Below are positions 41,660 to 51,200 of a stretch of DNA of 55,916 bases, in pieces. Below the pieces are notes generated by a model. It had not been told where the DNA came from. It made no database searches and was given only the letters and a program-made list of their open reading frames with translations. Within the stretch, counting starts at the first letter, position 1, and every line of letters starts with the position of its first letter. This DNA is from Sinomicrobium sp. (GTDB lineage: Bacteria > Bacteroidota > Bacteroidia > Flavobacteriales > Flavobacteriaceae), in assembly GCA_029266035.1 (NCBI GenBank), contig JAJUFH010000021.1, forward strand, positions 1-55,916, given 5' to 3'. A program made the position numbers and the translations under genes.

Positions 41660-44381
41660 CCAGTCCTCTGTTGGGTTCGCGTCTTTTTTCCCATTTGATA
41701 TCGCTGAGCATGGAACTCTTTATCCCGATAAAGAAATACCACGAAGTACGGGTTCCGAAGGGAGTCCAGCTAAAGTTCATGCGCCAGCTTTCCAAATCTC
41801 GTTCAAAGCGGAGTTGGGTAAAACTGAACCCTTTGTTTTTAAAGTCATAGCCAGAGGAGACTCCTACGCGCCATTTTGGTGTCAGCTCCACATTTCCTGA
41901 GAACATGAGTGAGTTGTTGCTAATATCCCGTTGTCTGGCGGTATTCGAATAGGTCATCGAATAGGCAAGTCTCAAATCCCAGGGTAGCTTTGACCCGTAT
42001 AATTTGGTGTCTTCTTCCTCTTCTTCGTCATCGTCGTCTTCTGGAAACATTCGTCCGTCGCTGTAATCCATAGACGAACCGAAAAGGTCGTCGTCTCGTC
42101 CACCACTAGCTGTATTGTCGTTGTCGCGATCTATGCCGCTTCCTTCAAATGTCTTGCTCGATATGGTATAACTCGTCGTGACATTGGCATTGGTAAAACG
42201 GAACAGGCCTCCTCCGTTGTCTATATTCCACTTGTTTATTTTTCTCCCTGCATTGTCTATGGCATAGGGGTCGAGTGTACCGCCAAAATTGACGGTCATC
42301 TTTCCGTCAAAAAATGGAATATTACCAGTAAATCTCAAGGGTTGCCAGGGCAGCGAGTCGGCTACAGCGTTGTAACTGGTGTTGAAGTTGAGGTTGAGCA
42401 GGGTAATCTTTTTGGGTTCTGTAGCTGTAGTATCCTTGTCTTTAACCTTGGCCTCAAAATTGTTTTGCAGCGAAAAACTTACGCTGTTACTCATACTTCT
42501 TCCGGGGGCGCCGTACAGTCCGCCTTCAAAACGGGTGTATTCTCTGATTTCTCCTTCTTCATTGGCAACATACTCCTCGTAATACTGGTCAAATCCGGGA
42601 GTGTATCCATAGCTTATAGAAGGTCTCATAACATGTCGAACAGCCTGTATTTTGCTATCTTCATCAAAAACAAGGGTACCGTATAGTGTGGTTCCCAGGC
42701 TGGCTCCAAAACTGTATTGAGCGAAGCGATCGAAGCCGTTGATGGTGTCTGTAGGAGCCATTTCGAGCTCGGGATCGTAGTCGTGTCGGCGAATAGTCTT
42801 GAGTTGCCAAGTCTCGTCGTAATTTACATTGAGCGAAGCACTCAGGTATTTCAAAATCTTAAAGTTTGTACTTATCGGTATAGAATGTCTGAACCCGGTT
42901 CTGGCATCGGCAAACATCTCTTTTTTGAAAAACAGGGAGTCGGTGGTCTGGAAACTGTTTTCGGCTCTCAGACTGTACTGAAAGTTGATGTTTTGCAAAA
43001 TTCCTTTTTTGACTCCCGATTTCGGAGCAAAGGGATATATCCGTTCTACACTGGCCTGAAGTGTAGGCAGTGTCATATTTATGGTCTCTGTATTGGTGTT
43101 CTGTGAGTGAGAGGCAGTGAGACTCACATTTACCGCAGGATACCCCGGAAAGGTCTTGGAATACGAAATAGACGAAGTCAGCGTATTCTGCATAAAATTC
43201 CCGGTATTGATCTGGTTGTACGAATCTTTGTAATACCGGCTACTACCGAGGTTTACACTGGCAGAGAATCGAGAGTTGGGACTGGCCTTAGCGTCTTGGC
43301 TGTGCGACCACTGTATGTTGTAGGTAGTACCCCGGCTGTAATCGGGAAATCCTTTTTGGCCCTGTACGAGGTTTTCAAATCGGAAATTGAAATTCCCCCG
43401 GAAACGGTAGCGTACGGAATAACTACTTTCTGTGCGGAAGCCGTAACTTCCATTGGTGTAGTAATCTCCCAATACAGCGAGATCTACATAGTCGTTTATA
43501 GCAAAATAATACCCGCCGTTTTGCAAAAAATACCCCCTGTCGTTAATCTCACCAAAGGTGGGGAAAATCAGGCCCGACTCACTGCTTTTTTGAGACATGG
43601 GAAAATAGGCAAAGGGTACGGCAATAGGAGTAGGTACATCGGCGATGTACATATTGCTAAATCCTGCAATCACCTTTTTTTTGGGTACAAACTTTGCTTT
43701 CCTCACTCGGATGTAGTATTCTGGATCGTCTAAGTTCTTAGAGGTAGTGAGTTTTCCTTCGTGTAGAAAATAGACCGAATCGTTTTCTTTTTTGGTGACT
43801 TCGGCAAACACGTTCATTTCTCCTCCTACGGTTTGCTCAGAGCGAGAATTCCAAATCAACGCTCTTTGAGTGTCGAAATTATAACGGATGGAGTCCGGTT
43901 CTACTATATTGCTCCCTTGTTTGAAGTACGGTGCTTGTACAAGCGTACCGGTAGTGTCTTTTATTCTACCTGCGTAAACCTCTTTCTTTTCGTAATCGAT
44001 AACGATGATACCCGCTTTGAGTTCGGTGTCTTGATAGTACACTTCGGCTTCGTTGTACAGGTATATCTTATTTTCGCTCCGGACTGTTTTCTGATAGTCT
44101 TTAGCCTTGTATTTGATTTGGTCGTCCAGGAAGTTTTTTTTCTTCACCACACTGTCTTTACTTATACTGTCGCGAGAAATACTGTCTTGTACAATGCTGT
44201 CTTGTAGCACAGAGTCCTTTATCGCCAGATCGGGAAGTATCTCCGATACCGGTATATCGGTCGAATCTTGCTCGGCCTCAATGTTGAGGGACTGCCTTAC
44301 CGGAAGTTCCTGCGATTGGAGAAACAGTGGGCACAACAGCAAAATAAGCATTAAAAGTATGTATGGGTTATTTGCTTGCAA
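41652..44381 (-). CDS. lptD: LPS-assembly protein LptD (flavobacterial type)
   Basis: A 909-residue outer-membrane protein that inserts lipopolysaccharide. A signal peptide ends near LLCPLFLQSQE. A linker (about 30-80) contains a four-residue repeat of the form xDS[IV] (KDSVLQDSIVQDSISRDSIS). An OstA/LptA-like domain follows (about 90-220: KTVRSENKIYLYNEAEVYYQ), then a long barrel. An Asp/Glu-rich loop (DDDDEEEEED, about 806-818) lies near the end. No LptE gene is seen. It is divergent from the amidase gene, a common Flavobacteria arrangement. Confidence 0.9.
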   Translation of the reverse strand: MQANNPYILLMLILLLCPLFLQSQELPVRQSLNIEAEQDSTDIPVSEILPDLAIKDSVLQDSIVQDSISRDSISKDSVVKKKNFLDDQIKYKAKDYQKTVRSENKIYLYNEAEVYYQDTELKAGIIVIDYEKKEVYAGRIKDTTGTLVQAPYFKQGSNIVEPDSIRYNFDTQRALIWNSRSEQTVGGEMNVFAEVTKKENDSVYFLHEGKLTTSKNLDDPEYYIRVRKAKFVPKKKVIAGFSNMYIADVPTPIAVPFAYFPMSQKSSESGLIFPTFGEINDRGYFLQNGGYYFAINDYVDLAVLGDYYTNGSYGFRTESSYSVRYRFRGNFNFRFENLVQGQKGFPDYSRGTTYNIQWSHSQDAKASPNSRFSASVNLGSSRYYKDSYNQINTGNFMQNTLTSSISYSKTFPGYPAVNVSLTASHSQNTNTETINMTLPTLQASVERIYPFAPKSGVKKGILQNINFQYSLRAENSFQTTDSLFFKKEMFADARTGFRHSIPISTNFKILKYLSASLNVNYDETWQLKTIRRHDYDPELEMAPTDTINGFDRFAQYSFGASLGTTLYGTLVFDEDSKIQAVRHVMRPSISYGYTPGFDQYYEEYVANEEGEIREYTRFEGGLYGAPGRSMSNSVSFSLQNNFEAKVKDKDTTATEPKKITLLNLNFNTSYNAVADSLPWQPLRFTGNIPFFDGKMTVNFGGTLDPYAIDNAGRKINKWNIDNGGGLFRFTNANVTTSYTISSKTFEGSGIDRDNDNTASGGRDDDLFGSSMDYSDGRMFPEDDDDEEEEEDTKLYGSKLPWDLRLAYSMTYSNTARQRDISNNSLMFSGNVELTPKWRVGVSSGYDFKNKGFSFTQLRFERDLESWRMNFSWTPFGTRTSWYFFIGIKSSMLSDIKWEKRREPNRGLGR

Positions 44382-44698
44382 TGCTTTAAATCCTATTTTT
44401 GTATAAAATATAGCCTGATGTGTGATCTGTGCTTCGGAGGTGTTAGCCTCCGGCCTGTGATTACATTGGCAAAGATGTGAAAAAAATATGCGAATTCCTC
44501 GAAACGGTTTTTGATTTTGTGTTTTTTTTGCGAGACGGGGACTCCTCGCTAAATGGGAGTACCAAATTCTCTGTGAGGGTATTGTGTGTTAAAAACAAGG
44601 TTAACCCCAAATAACGCTGGTTTCTTACAATATTTTTTCACGAGATCGTTTAAAAATAACAGTGTTACCACGAGGAATTCTCTCAAAAAAATAAGTGC
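44382..44698. other. Divergent lptD-amidase intergenic region
   Basis: 317 bases without a gene. Two small hairpins are visible: CGGAGG/CCTCCG (44435-44440 with 44447-44452) and GCGAG/CTCGC (44530-44534 with 44545-44549). On the minus strand CATCTTTG (44470-44477) differs by one base from the -7 consensus and could serve lptD. No confident promoter for the amidase gene is seen. Confidence 0.4.
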
Positions 44699-45796
44699 AT
44701 GAAAAAAAGGCTATGGTTGTTGTCGGTGTTGCTTACAGTTGTAGGTTGGCACAGTTCTTTTGGTTGGGAAAACGGGAATGATGAGCATCGAAACAAGAAG
44801 TTTACCGTAGTGCTCGACGCTGGTCATGGTGGTCACGATCCGGGTAAAGTAGCCAACGGTGTAAAAGAAAAGGATATCGCCCTCGATTTGGTGTTGTTGG
44901 TAGGGAAAGAGCTGGAAAAACATCCGGATATCAAGGTGGTTTACACCAGGAAGACCGACAAATTTGTCAATCTATACGTAAGGGGAAAAATTGCCAACGA
45001 AGCCGAAGCCGACCTCTTTGTGTCTATTCACTGCAATGCGCATCACTCCAATGCTTATGGCAGTGAAACTTATGTGCTAGGACTGCATGCCAACAGGCAG
45101 AATTTTGAAGTAGCCAAGGCAGAAAACGAGGTTATTTATCTGGAGGAAAATCACGAGGCAAATTATGCCGGATACGATATCAATTCTCCTGAATCTATCA
45201 TTGGTCTTACCATTATGCAGGAAGAGTTTTTAGGACAGAGTATACGTCTGGCCAAATTGCTGCAGGAAAATTTCTCGGTAAAACTCAAGCGCAAAAACAG
45301 AGGAGTAAAGCAGGCTGGTTTTATAGTGTTACACCAAACTTTTATGCCCAGTGTACTCATAGAGACAGGCTTTATTACCAACAAAAACGAAAAGAACTAT
45401 CTGAGTTCTAAAAAAGGAAAAACAGAAGTGTCCGACAATATAGCCGAAGCGATCATCAGATATAAAAAAGATTTGGCGGTCAATACAGCTATAGACAATT
45501 TTCAGGATGTTTCTAATGAAGGAGAAACCGCTGCAGCTGCGGGAGTGACTTTTAAGGTACAAATCGCAGCTGGAGGTAATAAAATTGAGACCAAACGCTA
45601 TAATTTTAGGGGGCTAGAACCCATTTCTATGGAACAGGAGGGTAGTGTTTATCGCTATTTGTATGGAAACACTACCGAGTATGAGGAAGCTAAGAGTTTG
45701 CAGCGTCAGGCCAAAGCCAAAGGCTATAAAAGCGCTTATATCGTAGCCTATCGCAACGGTCAGCGCATTTCGGTAGAAGAGGCACTGAGGCTTTAG
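44699..45796 (+). CDS. N-acetylmuramoyl-L-alanine amidase with SPOR-like tail
   Basis: A 365-residue exported zinc amidase that cuts the bond between MurNAc and L-Ala in peptidoglycan. A signal peptide covers 1-22. The Amidase_3 domain (about 34-258) shows VLDAGHGGHDPG (zinc His), IYLEENHEANYAGYD with the long flavobacterial insert, LFVSIHCNAHHS (zinc His) and VLIETGFITN (catalytic Glu). Residues 283-365 form a SPOR-like domain (FKVQIAAGGNKIET to AYIVAYRNGQ) that would target it to denuded glycan strands at the division site. Confidence 0.94.
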   Translation: MKKRLWLLSVLLTVVGWHSSFGWENGNDEHRNKKFTVVLDAGHGGHDPGKVANGVKEKDIALDLVLLVGKELEKHPDIKVVYTRKTDKFVNLYVRGKIANEAEADLFVSIHCNAHHSNAYGSETYVLGLHANRQNFEVAKAENEVIYLEENHEANYAGYDINSPESIIGLTIMQEEFLGQSIRLAKLLQENFSVKLKRKNRGVKQAGFIVLHQTFMPSVLIETGFITNKNEKNYLSSKKGKTEVSDNIAEAIIRYKKDLAVNTAIDNFQDVSNEGETAAAAGVTFKVQIAAGGNKIETKRYNFRGLEPISMEQEGSVYRYLYGNTTEYEEAKSLQRQAKAKGYKSAYIVAYRNGQRISVEEALRL

Positions 45797-45857
45797 TTGT
45801 TTACAAGTCAATTTGTGATATTTCTGTAAATAATAGAGAGAGAAAACGAATTTTATA

Positions 45858-45865
45858 TATCTTTC
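45858..45865 (+). promoter_or_regulatory. Possible -7 element of the SGNH hydrolase gene
   Basis: TATCTTTC differs only in the last base from TAnnTTTG and lies 28 bases before the ATG at 45894. Confidence 0.3.
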
Positions 45866-45893
45866 TCTTCAAAAGTTTAACCAAATTTAAATC

Positions 45894-46553
45894 ATGAGAA
45901 TACGATACTGCTTTGCATTGTTGTTCATCTTGTCCTTTTTCAGCTTACAGGCACAAGATGCAACCCGTTTTGAAAAAACTATAGTTAAATTCCGACAACA
46001 GTCAGACACTCTCGACGTTTCCAATTACGACGCTGTGATGGTAGGGAGTTCTTCAGTGCGTTTTTGGAAGGATATAAATTCTTATTTTCCGGGCTTTTCA
46101 TGGCTTAACAGAGGGTTTGGAGGATCGCATATGAGCGATGTATTACACTACAAAGAAGACCTGGTATTTAGGCATCCCTTTAAGAAGATATTTTTGTACG
46201 AAGGAGATAACGATATCGTTACAGGAAAAAGTGTTGAAAGGACAAAAGAAGATTTTGAAAAGCTATTGGATGAAATAAGAGAGCGCATGCCCGAAACGGA
46301 TGTTTACGTTATCGGAGTAAAACCCTGTGTGAGTAAGAAAAGAGCGGCTAAGCGAGAAGAATACATAAGGTTGAACCAGCAGATAAAAGAACTGTGTGAT
46401 CGTAACGAAAAACTCCACTTTATAGATGTGTGGGACGATATGTTGGATGCCAATGGCAACGCCAGACCTGAGCTATTCCGCGAAGACGGAACGCATATGA
46501 ATGCCAAAGGATATGCCATCTGGGCAGAGAATATCAAACCTTTTTTGAAATAG
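45894..46553 (+). CDS. Exported SGNH/GDSL-family hydrolase
   Basis: A 219-residue protein with a signal peptide (1-20, LQAQ). The SGNH motifs are visible: the block-I nucleophile region MVGSSSVRFW (49-58), a Gly in NRGFGGSHMSD, Asn in EGDNDIV and the block-V Asp/His in DGTHMNAKGYAIW near the end. Family members are esterases or acetylhydrolases acting on carbohydrates or lipids; the substrate is unknown. Its 3' end overlaps the convergent CHAT gene by 20 bases. Confidence 0.9.
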   Translation: MRIRYCFALLFILSFFSLQAQDATRFEKTIVKFRQQSDTLDVSNYDAVMVGSSSVRFWKDINSYFPGFSWLNRGFGGSHMSDVLHYKEDLVFRHPFKKIFLYEGDNDIVTGKSVERTKEDFEKLLDEIRERMPETDVYVIGVKPCVSKKRAAKREEYIRLNQQIKELCDRNEKLHFIDVWDDMLDANGNARPELFREDGTHMNAKGYAIWAENIKPFLK

Positions 46554-49188
46554 ATTGATTTGCCTTTGCGCTTTTGGAATACTGTTGTTTTCTACGGTTT
46601 AAGTATATCAATAATACTGCAAAAGTGACAATCAGGATTGCGAATATAGCATATTGGTAATCGGCGGTGTAGGTTTGTTTTTGCTGAAGGTTGCCGTAAT
46701 ATACAAATGCTCCCCAGTAATACGGAGATTTTTTGATGTTGGAAATTTTGTCGTCGGCGAGATAATCTGTTTTTGCTTTCCGGTTGGCTGTAGCTGCTCC
46801 GTATTTTTCGCAATGTCGATAAAAAGAGGTCATCAATTGGGCTGTTGCTCGGTCGTTGACTTTCCAGAGTGAAAAGAGAAGTTGTTTTGCTCCGGCATAC
46901 TGAAAACCACGAGCTATGCTTATCGGTCCCTCGCCTTTTTGTATTTTTCCTATTCCGGTTTCACAAGCACTTAGAACCACCAATTTGGGTTTAAATTCCA
47001 AGCTATATAGCTCGTGTAGTAGCATAGTGTCGTCACTGAAAGCAATACTGGGAGGAACCACAAAATTCCCGCCACTGGAATGTGTAGAAAGATGGAGAAT
47101 ACCGTAGTTTTTTGCATTTTGCACAAAAGAACTTTTGGTGGCATTTTTTCCGGTGATAATCGCTGCTTCTGTCAGAGCTTTGATACTCTGAGCTTCTTCG
47201 AGAGAGTAGGGAAGTGCTTCAGGGGTACCTTCAAAGACTGGAAAAATGCCGAGTAGTTTTTTTCCGGAGATAGGCGGTGAAGCCCGGTGGTAAAAAGAGG
47301 CAGAGGTGAGATAGGAAACCTGGTGACGATATAGGAGAAAAGGCATGGTTTTGTATGAAACGCTCTCACTTTTTGAAGTGAGCAGGGTTTCGATAGGTAT
47401 AAAAGATAGCAGGCCATCTGGTACAACAATAAGTTTTTTTTCGGAAATAGGAAACGGGAATAGCTTGTTGAATAATGAATGGGCTTTATGGGCATAATCT
47501 GAAGGGTTGTTGTTTATGGAATGTGGATCCTCAAAAAGGCTGAGGTACGCTCTGATTAAATTATCAGTCTCAACCGTATTGTCTTCACGGTACATTTCTG
47601 AACTATTGCTGCTGACGGAAAAGATAAACCGTTGCTTCTTTCCACTAAAGTAAATCACCATGCACGCCTGGTCGTCTCGCAGTAATTGCCTGATACTATC
47701 GAGAGATATCTTTTGGTCCGGATTTATCATAGACGGGTATTTCAGGTATGCTTTTTTGTACAGTGCCCCCAGTTGTAATTGAGTATCATTAAGCGCTTCG
47801 GTATAGTGTTTTGTACCCTGTATATTTCCCGAAAGTTGAGCGCGTACTAGTTTGTTGATGAGTTGCTCCTGTTGTGCAGACCATTTTTTCACTTCAGAGA
47901 GCAGAGGATCGTCGGGAAAAGCTTCAGCGATTGATTTGCGATAATCGGTTTTTTTGAGAATAGATGCCTTGTTGTTTTCGGAATAGTGGAATGCACGTTC
48001 CATATATTGAGGATTTCCGGTATCTCTGTACATGTCATAGAGAAGTGCAATGCACTTTTCACTGCGGTTTTTGTCTTCTGCCAATTGTAATAGTGCAGCT
48101 TCTTGTGTGATGATTTGCGTTCTGATAAGTTTAGAGACGTGAAAGCTGAGTTCGTAATATTCCAGCGATTTTTCCGGTTCAGATTGAAGGGCAGCCATGG
48201 CGTCGAAAACGGATATAAACACATTTTCGGCATAGAGCATCTCTGTAGTGGGTTTATCGTGTTTCCGGTGTTGAGGTAATAAAAAATTTAATGCGCGGAA
48301 CAACAAGTCTTTAGCCTTAGGATACTGATGATTTAAAGAAGCTAGTTCAGCTTTTTCAACGTAAATCCGAGCCAATTCTCTAGCTGACAAAGAGTGTGTC
48401 AACAATTCGTTTTCTGCCCTATCTAGATAATTTTCAGCTTTGGAGAGTTCTCCTTTTGCCTTGGCGAGCTGTGCAGCATTGCGATACAGATTGAAAGCGA
48501 TTTGAGGTTGTGTTTTAGAAACTTTTTGAAGTGTTTTTTCTACGGCATCGTATTGTTTCAATGCAAAATAATTGGCGGCCAGATTGTTGAGTAGGGATGT
48601 TTTCTGTTCTGATGCCAGAGAAGAAACCGACAGCTGGGTTTCCAAAAGGCGAGCGGCCATACGAAAATTTCCCGCATTGTGATACACTACGGAAAGATTG
48701 AGAATGGCGGCTGTTTCCTGTTCTGTATCGTTTTGTTGTTGTGCGATAAAGAGATAAGACTTTATAGTGTTTTCTGCCCTTGTTAGGTCGCCGGAAATGG
48801 TGTACAGGTTTCCTAAGGGTTTGAGACAAAATTCTGTGATGTCGTAATGCTCAATTTTCCGACCTCTGTAATTTTGCCATGCTTTTTCATATAAAGCTAT
48901 GGCTTTTAGGTATGCACCGTTCTCGCGGTAATAATACCCCATATTGCATTGTAAAATCAGTAAGGCGGTGTATTCTTCAAGACTATTCGCTTTTGTGGCG
49001 TATTGTATTTCTTTTGTCTCCAATTCTCTGAGAACTACTGGAGACGGGGAGGTGGAAAGTCTGTCTATATCGTCGTATATATGTGATGTGAGCTGTGCTT
49101 TGAGTAGAGAAGAGTACAGTATCAGTACAGCGATTAACCATATTTTTTTTACGGTTATCTTGTTGTATTTCCTTCTCAGAATTTCCAT
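46534..49188 (-). CDS. Membrane-anchored TPR-CHAT protease
   Basis: An 884-residue exported protein. A signal peptide (1-31, LLKAQ) is followed by about eight TPR-like helical repeats (80-360). The CHAT caspase-like domain spans about 575-832. The catalytic dyad is intact: His703 in GILHLSTHSSGG and Cys742 in VVLSACETGIGK. YYWGAFVYYGN (823-832) is the usual CHAT end. A single span (846-863) and a Lys/Arg-rich tail anchor it, leaving the protease outside the cytoplasm. It is the last gene of a three-gene unit; its start overlaps the PKD gene by 13 bases. Confidence 0.93.
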   Translation of the reverse strand: MEILRRKYNKITVKKIWLIAVLILYSSLLKAQLTSHIYDDIDRLSTSPSPVVLRELETKEIQYATKANSLEEYTALLILQCNMGYYYRENGAYLKAIALYEKAWQNYRGRKIEHYDITEFCLKPLGNLYTISGDLTRAENTIKSYLFIAQQQNDTEQETAAILNLSVVYHNAGNFRMAARLLETQLSVSSLASEQKTSLLNNLAANYFALKQYDAVEKTLQKVSKTQPQIAFNLYRNAAQLAKAKGELSKAENYLDRAENELLTHSLSARELARIYVEKAELASLNHQYPKAKDLLFRALNFLLPQHRKHDKPTTEMLYAENVFISVFDAMAALQSEPEKSLEYYELSFHVSKLIRTQIITQEAALLQLAEDKNRSEKCIALLYDMYRDTGNPQYMERAFHYSENNKASILKKTDYRKSIAEAFPDDPLLSEVKKWSAQQEQLINKLVRAQLSGNIQGTKHYTEALNDTQLQLGALYKKAYLKYPSMINPDQKISLDSIRQLLRDDQACMVIYFSGKKQRFIFSVSSNSSEMYREDNTVETDNLIRAYLSLFEDPHSINNNPSDYAHKAHSLFNKLFPFPISEKKLIVVPDGLLSFIPIETLLTSKSESVSYKTMPFLLYRHQVSYLTSASFYHRASPPISGKKLLGIFPVFEGTPEALPYSLEEAQSIKALTEAAIITGKNATKSSFVQNAKNYGILHLSTHSSGGNFVVPPSIAFSDDTMLLHELYSLEFKPKLVVLSACETGIGKIQKGEGPISIARGFQYAGAKQLLFSLWKVNDRATAQLMTSFYRHCEKYGAATANRKAKTDYLADDKISNIKKSPYYWGAFVYYGNLQQKQTYTADYQYAIFAILIVTFAVLLIYLNRRKQQYSKSAKANQSISKKV

Positions 49189-51182
49189 ATAGCATACAGC
49201 TGTATCTGGTTGTGTGGATTGTTGAGGTTGTAAACATACCTGGCTCCGATGCTGGGACCTATGCGTGCAAGCCCTGCGTTAAATCCGACAAAGATTCCCG
49301 TTTGAAAATTTTGGAAGGCATGTGTGACGTCGGTTTGACTTATTTCATCTTTGGTATTATCTCTAAAATCGATTCCCTCCGACGGTATAACCAGGGAGTA
49401 TTCACTGGTAGTCGTGGTACATTGCGCACTGCTGAGATCGGTTCTAAACTGAATTCCGCTTCCCACAGCCAGATAATTGTTGATGTTATACCGATACGAT
49501 ACGGGTACAATATACAATGAGATATTGCGGTATTCTTCCAAGGCTTTTAGCCTGTAAGTGTCTATGGTGTTATTATTTCCTATGACCTCTTCGGTAAATG
49601 TTTTCAGCTTGTCGAAAGAATTGGCGGAGAGCATGATTTCTGCCTGCAGATACCCTCGATAGGATTTGTAGGGAGATATGGTTGCTCCTACAAAATATTC
49701 CTTGTGGTGATCCAGATCAGGGCTCCACATATAGCCGGCCTTTGCTCCTATGGATATTCCGGGAAGGAAGCGGGTGATGGCGTAATTAGTGATAACAGGC
49801 TCGTTCTTATCGAAAAAGATGGCTGTACGACTTTTGGTTTCTATCTTGTGAAAATTTTTGCCAGGTTTTATTCGGTATTTTACAAAGCCTTTAGTAGAGT
49901 CGTATTCTTTGACATTTTGTTGTTCGCTTCCCGGAAGATATATATTTTTAAAAGTAAAAATGGCTTTATTTTCCTTATAGGTGGTGTCTATACAGCTATA
50001 AGAAACCTCTTTGTCGTCTGGGCATATCGGACATTTGGGGTGGAGGTCTTCTATTTCGATAGTACTCTTATCAAATATTTCCGGAATCTCAGTTTCCAGC
50101 CGTATGGTGTTTGCCGGACCTTCGCCATTGTTCTGAAATCTTATTTTGTAGCGAAAAGTTTTGAAGTTTGCCAGCCGGTAATTCATCACAGTAGCATTTG
50201 AAGACATACGATTGGGATCGTGGGAGGTGACTATTTCCATTTCCATGTCCTTTACCTTGTGATTGTCGTAGTTTTCATCCGGTACATAAATACTCCTTAC
50301 GGTGACTATGGCGCTGGTGTCTTTCAGCATTTCTGGGGCGGTGCGCAGGCTAAAGAAAATATTGCGTTCCTCTTCGGGAGCCATCTGATTAAATTCCAAA
50401 ATACTCCAGTCTTTGTAATAGCTTTTTGACTCTTCGAGAGTGAGTGGGAGGTTTGTCCTTTCTGTAGTGTCTTGCACTTGTTGTCTCGCTAAGCTAAAGT
50501 TTGCTGTGGAAGCCAGCATAGGTTCTCCGTTTGCAGTTATTCCGGTGTAGGCAAACTCCACCTCCGATATGCTTCTTTCACCGTGATAGGTGCGGGTATC
50601 AATAAGTTCGAAGTTCTTTTCTTTGTATTGCTGTTCGTTGTAAAAAAGATATAGCTTACCTCTGGTAACATAGGGTTTAGGGTTTTTATAGCTCAGAATA
50701 ACGACAATATCTTCTTCCGGAACGGGTTCGCGATTTCGCTGTAATAGTAGATCTTCACCTAGCGAGGCCTGATCGTTATAATTTTCGGTAATCGTTTTAA
50801 CTTCTAACTTTTGCGGGCGAGTACTGGGGGTTTTGCCATTGTCGTAATGATTGGTAGCCCATAAGTTAACCTCATAGGTTCCCTGGTTTTTATAGGTGTG
50901 TAGGGGTTGTTCTTCACGACTGTAATTACCGTCTCCAAATTCCCAAAAATAGGAGTAATAGGCCTTGGGTGCCCCAGCCATTTGGATTAGAGGGGGAGGC
51001 TGTGGCAGGAATTCTACTGCATTTCCTGAAATATGGGGGGTAAAGGTGACTGTTCGCTGCACGCTGTCAGACAATTGTTCTTCCTGTGCAATACCCGTGA
51101 GATAGAATAACGTGGCGATTGTAATAGTAAGGATATTCTTGCCGTTGCTCTGTGGTGATATGTGGTGTATAAGTGATATCAT
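49176..51182 (-). CDS. PKD-domain protein with probable C-terminal outer-membrane barrel
   Basis: A 668-residue exported protein. A signal region (about 14-33) precedes a PKD domain (about 60-125: YYSYFWEFGDGNYSREEQP, then HTYKNQGTYEVNLW). The middle part has a DUF11-like segment (YKIRFQNNGEGPANTIRLET). From about 455 alternating strands and aromatic ends (AGYMWSPDLDHHKEYFVGA to YAIWKF) suggest a small beta-barrel. The function is unknown. The gene follows the lipoprotein gene by 18 bases and overlaps the CHAT gene, so all three should be translated together. Confidence 0.8.
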   Translation of the reverse strand: MISLIHHISPQSNGKNILTITIATLFYLTGIAQEEQLSDSVQRTVTFTPHISGNAVEFLPQPPPLIQMAGAPKAYYSYFWEFGDGNYSREEQPLHTYKNQGTYEVNLWATNHYDNGKTPSTRPQKLEVKTITENYNDQASLGEDLLLQRNREPVPEEDIVVILSYKNPKPYVTRGKLYLFYNEQQYKEKNFELIDTRTYHGERSISEVEFAYTGITANGEPMLASTANFSLARQQVQDTTERTNLPLTLEESKSYYKDWSILEFNQMAPEEERNIFFSLRTAPEMLKDTSAIVTVRSIYVPDENYDNHKVKDMEMEIVTSHDPNRMSSNATVMNYRLANFKTFRYKIRFQNNGEGPANTIRLETEIPEIFDKSTIEIEDLHPKCPICPDDKEVSYSCIDTTYKENKAIFTFKNIYLPGSEQQNVKEYDSTKGFVKYRIKPGKNFHKIETKSRTAIFFDKNEPVITNYAITRFLPGISIGAKAGYMWSPDLDHHKEYFVGATISPYKSYRGYLQAEIMLSANSFDKLKTFTEEVIGNNNTIDTYRLKALEEYRNISLYIVPVSYRYNINNYLAVGSGIQFRTDLSSAQCTTTTSEYSLVIPSEGIDFRDNTKDEISQTDVTHAFQNFQTGIFVGFNAGLARIGPSIGARYVYNLNNPHNQIQLYAIWKF

Positions 51183-51200
51183 TTCTGTATTTTATCCGGG

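Noticed and set aside
41508-41900. 130-codon frame across the pyrimidine repeat
   Set aside because: Its SPH/PSP-rich peptide is simply the translation of the tandem repeat and the antisense of lptD.
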